This document shows positions 4,990 through 7,357 of a stretch of DNA of 7,357 nt, piece after piece; position 1 is the stretch's first letter, and each line of letters opens with the position of its first letter. The notes under the pieces are model-generated. The model was not told the DNA's origin. It did not search any database and saw only the letters and a list, made by a program, of their open reading frames with translations. The stretch is from an uncultured Bacilli bacterium (lineage in GTDB: Bacteria; Bacillota_I; Bacilli_A; RF39; UBA660). Where the stretch lies: positions 1 to 7,357 of the forward strand of contig CALVVW010000057.1 in the NCBI GenBank assembly GCA_944364005.1. Direction: 5' to 3'. A program made the position numbers and the translations under genes.

Positions 4990-6398
4990 AAGGTAAATAT
5001 ATTTATTATTAGCATGATTAAATATGTTATAAAATTTGTGCTTGTATTTGGTACTTTTATTTTGTAGTCTGTTAATGTTATTGTTTCTTCCTCTGTATTA
5101 GAAATTTTTAGAATTATATCATCTACTTTTTGATAACCTTCTGTTGTGTTTTCTTGTACAATTTTATATTCTCCATAAGGCAGAATGATTTCTGCTTTTC
5201 CAAATTCATCAGTTGTTATAGTAGCAATTAGATTGTTATTTTTATCATATATCAGAAAGTTAATATTCTTTTCTGGAATTTTCGTTGTCTCATCATAGGT
5301 TTTATAGATTATTACTTTCTTTTTTATAATTTCATTTTCTAATATTAGTTGATGATTAGGGTTATTTTCGTTAATTGTTATTTCATGTTTTTTGGTATCT
5401 AACAGATATCCTTTAGGTGCTTTTATTTCTTGGAGATAGTAATTTCCAAAAGGGATATTTTTTAGTATTCCTTTTGAGTCTTCATTAATGGTTATTTCTG
5501 CTATTTTTTCTCCTTCTTGATTAAATAATCCATAAATAGCACCAATTAGGGATCCATCTCCGCTAGCGGTAATTGATTGTGTATCTTTATCTATTTTAGT
5601 TATTTCTATTAAGGTGTTTATCACATTTATTTTCAATTGTTCGGTTTTTGATGGAATATCTCCAGTTTGCATTAATGCTTGGCTATTTAGAGATTGATAG
5701 AATAAAATTGGTTTATTATAATGATTTTCTTGCTTTAAAAGATTGATTGTATATTCTCCTTTTGTTAAGTTATTACCAATTAATTTATTTCCTTCAATAT
5801 GGAAATTAGGGTTGTCTAGAGAATATGATGAAATTATGTTATTGGTATCTTCTAAGATGATATTTTCTCCTTCTACTATGGTATAGGTTTTGTTTAATAG
5901 TGATGTTGATTTGTGATAATTTTCTATTAGAGCGTTTATTTCATTCATTTCTTGAGTAAATATTTCTATTCTTGGTCCGTTTAGGCCATCTGTAAAGTAA
6001 AATATTCCTGTTGGATCAGCTTCTTTCCAAATCATAAATTGAGTAATTGCATACCATTTGCTGTCTGTGTGATTGTGATACCCGTAACCAAAATAAGCAA
6101 TTTCTGTAATTCTTTCTTTTTGTTGTGCAGTTAGATTACTAGGGTTTATTGTTTCCTCATACTGACTTCCTTCTGTAAAGAATACGAAAGGATCAATACA
6201 ATATGCAAATTGGTTTGTTCCTTGTTGTCTAAAAAATCTGGCTTTTTGGTAATATATTGTTTGAGATCCTGCTTTTTGTTTATTCATGTAGATTCCATCG
6301 ATATATTCTCCTTCATAAAATAGAGTTTGTGCTTTTACTTGTGTACTGCATAATAATGTTAATGATACTGTTATTAAGATAAATAATAATTTTTTCAT
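4986..6398 (-). CDS. Thioester-domain surface adhesin with two SpaA/Cna-B domains and sorting motif
   Basis: This 470-residue secreted protein starts with a signal peptide (1-23, cleavage likely after V-K-A). Residues about 27-160 form a thioester domain: Cys67 in A-Y-C-I-D-P and Gln120 in I-T-Q-F-M-I-W are the pair that forms the internal thioester by which such adhesins bond covalently to host amines. A beta region (about 170-260) follows, then two SpaA/Cna-B domains. The first (about 262-356) has Lys268, Glu324 (L-Q-E-I-K-A-P-K-G-Y) and Asn355 (E-N-E). The second (about 360-447) has Lys366, Glu416 (V-Q-E-N) and Asp444. These sets would form internal isopeptide bonds. The C-terminus is V-P-N-T-S (449-453), an LPxTG-like sorting motif, then a hydrophobic run to the last residue, with no basic tail. 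A consensus AGGAGG precedes the ATG. It is the first gene of a two-gene unit with the sortase. Confidence 0.88.
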   Translation of the reverse strand: MKKLLFILITVSLTLLCSTQVKAQTLFYEGEYIDGIYMNKQKAGSQTIYYQKARFFRQQGTNQFAYCIDPFVFFTEGSQYEETINPSNLTAQQKERITEIAYFGYGYHNHTDSKWYAITQFMIWKEADPTGIFYFTDGLNGPRIEIFTQEMNEINALIENYHKSTSLLNKTYTIVEGENIILEDTNNIISSYSLDNPNFHIEGNKLIGNNLTKGEYTINLLKQENHYNKPILFYQSLNSQALMQTGDIPSKTEQLKINVINTLIEITKIDKDTQSITASGDGSLIGAIYGLFNQEGEKIAEITINEDSKGILKNIPFGNYYLQEIKAPKGYLLDTKKHEITINENNPNHQLILENEIIKKKVIIYKTYDETTKIPEKNINFLIYDKNNNLIATITTDEFGKAEIILPYGEYKIVQENTTEGYQKVDDIILKISNTEEETITLTDYKIKVPNTSTNFITYLIMLIINIFTL

Positions 6399-6404
6399 AT
6401 ATTT

Positions 6405-6410
6405 CCTCCT
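6405..6410 (-). promoter_or_regulatory. Consensus ribosome binding site of the adhesin gene
   Basis: AGGAGG on the minus strand, six bases before the ATG at 6398. It differs from the GAGGTG-type sites of the plus-strand genes and predicts efficient initiation. Confidence 0.85.
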
Positions 6411-6422
6411 TTTTGCTTTTCA

Positions 6423-6451
6423 ATCATAGCAGTAGAAGAAAAGTAATGCAA
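6423..6451 (-). promoter_or_regulatory. Promoter of the adhesin-sortase operon
   Basis: On the minus strand TTGCAT (6451-6446) and TATGAT (6428-6423) are separated by 17 bases, and TGC immediately precedes the -10 (6431-6429), making it an extended -10. The start site would be near 6416, a leader of about 18 bases carrying the AGGAGG site. Confidence 0.6.
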
Positions 6452-6570
6452 ATGATGATTTTCTAGTTTTCAAACTATTTTATTTGTGAATTTATTAAAA
6501 CTTACAGGGAAATGTAAAAATTCATTTGGTTTAGTCATTTAATAAACAAATATCATAAAAAATTGAAATA

Positions 6571-6579
6571 TGTTATAAT
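6571..6579 (+). promoter_or_regulatory. Extended -10 promoter of fhs
   Basis: TGT followed by TATAAT is identical to the element before the thioredoxin-like protein gene. No recognisable -35 lies 16-18 bases upstream. A start near 6586 leaves about 14 bases before the ATG at 6600. Confidence 0.65.
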
Positions 6580-6599
6580 TTAGTTAGTGAGGTGATATT

Positions 6600-7357
6600 A
6601 TGACTGATATAGAGATTGCTCGTAAGGTAAAAAAAGAACCTATTACTCATATTCTTTCTTCTTTAGGTGTTGGTGCAGATGATTATATTTTATATGGCAA
6701 CGATAAAGCTAAGATTACATCTTCTCCTAAGAATAGCAAGGGTAAATTAATTTTAGTAACAGCGATTAGTCCTACTCCTTATGGTGAGGGTAAAACTACG
6801 GTTAGTATTGGATTAGGTGATGCTTTTCGTAAGTTGAATAAGGAATCTGTTCTTGTTTTGCGAGAACCGTCCATGGGACCAGTGTTTGGCATGAAAGGTG
6901 GGGCAACTGGCGGGGGATATAGTCAAGTTGTACCTATGGAAGATATTAATTTGCATTTTACAGGAGATTTTCATGCGATTACTGCTGCAAATGATTTGTT
7001 ATGTGCTGCTATTGATAATCATATTTATCATGGAAATGAACTTGGAATAGAAACGGTAACATTTAATCGGGCATTGGATGTAAATGATAGGGCATTACGT
7101 CGCGTTAACTTAAATCAGCGTACAGAGAAGTTTAATATTACTGCTGCTAGTGAAATTATGGCTTTATTTTGTTTAGCTGAGTCATTAGATGATTTAAAAA
7201 GTATGCTTGGAAATATTGTTATAGGATATGATAAAAATCAACGTTTAATTTTAGCAAAAGAATTACACATTGAAGGTGCCTTAGTAACTTTGTTGAAAGA
7301 TGCCTTTTATCCTAATTTAGTTCAGACTTTGGAGCATACGCCTGCTATTATTCATGG
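6600..7357 (+). CDS. fhs: Formate-tetrahydrofolate ligase, N-terminal part (cut by window edge)
   Basis: The enzyme joins formate to tetrahydrofolate using ATP, giving 10-formyl-THF for purine and initiator fMet-tRNA synthesis in the cytoplasm. The visible 252 residues are a little under half of the usual length of about 555. Family marks are clear: the P-loop-like T-P-Y-G-E-G-K-T-T at 59-67, [10 protein letters not shown] at 88-97, [18 protein letters not shown] at 100-117, [10 protein letters not shown] at 118-127, D-V-N-D-R-A-L-R at 160-167, and [15 protein letters not shown] at the edge. The reading frame is intact. GAGGTGAT (6589-6596) before ATG is an excellent match to the 16S tail. 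It is divergent from the adhesin operon and unrelated to it in function. Confidence 0.96.
   Translation, partial: MTDIEIARKVKKEPITHILSSLGVGADDYILYGNDKAKITSSPKNSKGKLILVTAISPTPYGEGKTTVSIGLGDAFRKLNKESVLVLREPSMGPVFGMKGGATGGGYSQVVPMEDINLHFTGDFHAITAANDLLCAAIDNHIYHGNELGIETVTFNRALDVNDRALRRVNLNQRTEKFNITAASEIMALFCLAESLDDLKSMLGNIVIGYDKNQRLILAKELHIEGALVTLLKDAFYPNLVQTLEHTPAIIH

Larger units (their letters stand above)
6399..6599. other. Divergent intergenic region between adhesin and fhs
   Basis: This 201-base gap holds the two outward promoters and no convincing coding sequence. Between them lies a 16-base dyad, TTACA-N6-TGTAA (6502-6517), nested in a wider repeat TGAATTT/AAATTCA (6487-6493 and 6518-6524). 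I see no tetrahydrofolate riboswitch, tRNA or T-box elements in it. Confidence 0.6.

Noticed and set aside
4438..6398. Transposon or phage origin of the adhesin cassette
   Set aside because: No transposase, integrase, terminal inverted repeats or target-site duplications are visible at its edges; the palindrome at 4426-4463 is a terminator.
6399..6599. Tetrahydrofolate riboswitch in front of fhs
   Set aside because: The predicted transcript start near 6586 leaves only about 14 bases of leader, and the conserved paired elements of the known THF riboswitch are not seen further upstream.
1..7357. tRNA, rRNA, CRISPR array or long tandem repeats
   Set aside because: I looked through both strands and found no cloverleaf-type sequence, regularly spaced repeats or rRNA segments; nearly all bases are accounted for by protein genes and their short signals.

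Overview
The window looks like a chromosomal piece of a very AT-rich, Gram-positive-type member of the Bacilli. The gut-associated, reduced-genome relatives of the Mycoplasmatota/Erysipelotrichales (RF39-like groups) fit best, but that placement is an inference from protein style and composition, not from a marker gene. The evidence is strong A+T bias, Shine-Dalgarno sites that pair with the usual ATCACCTCC 16S end, a lipoprotein and a sortase substrate typical of monoderms, and a CdaA/CdaR-type locus. Tryptophan is always TGG and one gene ends in TGA, so the standard bacterial code applies rather than the Mycoplasma code.

Layout of the plus strand, 1-4432: the last codons of a gene that is probably cdaA (diadenylate cyclase), followed with overlap by cdaR (four YbbR domains), a YdcC/GerS-like LolA-fold lipoprotein, a single-pass membrane protein with a cysteine-free thioredoxin-like domain, and an S41 C-terminal processing protease with PDZ domain. 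All four complete proteins are exported or membrane-anchored. Each is followed by its own hairpin terminator that incorporates the stop codon. Two of the three downstream genes have a clear extended -10 promoter, so this is a row of compact single-gene units rather than one operon.

Layout of the minus strand, 6398-4438: a two-gene surface-adhesion cassette. The first gene encodes a secreted adhesin with a thioester domain (Cys67/Gln120), two SpaA/Cna-B isopeptide domains and a C-terminal VPNTS sorting motif. The second encodes a small sortase whose ATG overlaps the adhesin stop (ATGA). The cassette converges on the protease gene across a near-perfect bidirectional terminator. It has its own promoter and a consensus AGGAGG site. 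It is the most interesting part of the window: a substrate and its probable dedicated sortase, with a Gln where the catalytic Arg of sortases is expected, a sorting signal without a basic tail, and a second isopeptide domain with Asp in the place usually held by Asn.

The 6399-6599 gap is a divergent promoter region containing a small dyad. From 6600 to the end runs the N-terminal 252 residues of formate-tetrahydrofolate ligase (fhs), cut by the window edge. No RNA genes, CRISPR arrays, insertion sequences or att sites were seen. Functional calls rest on reading motifs by eye; no database search was possible.
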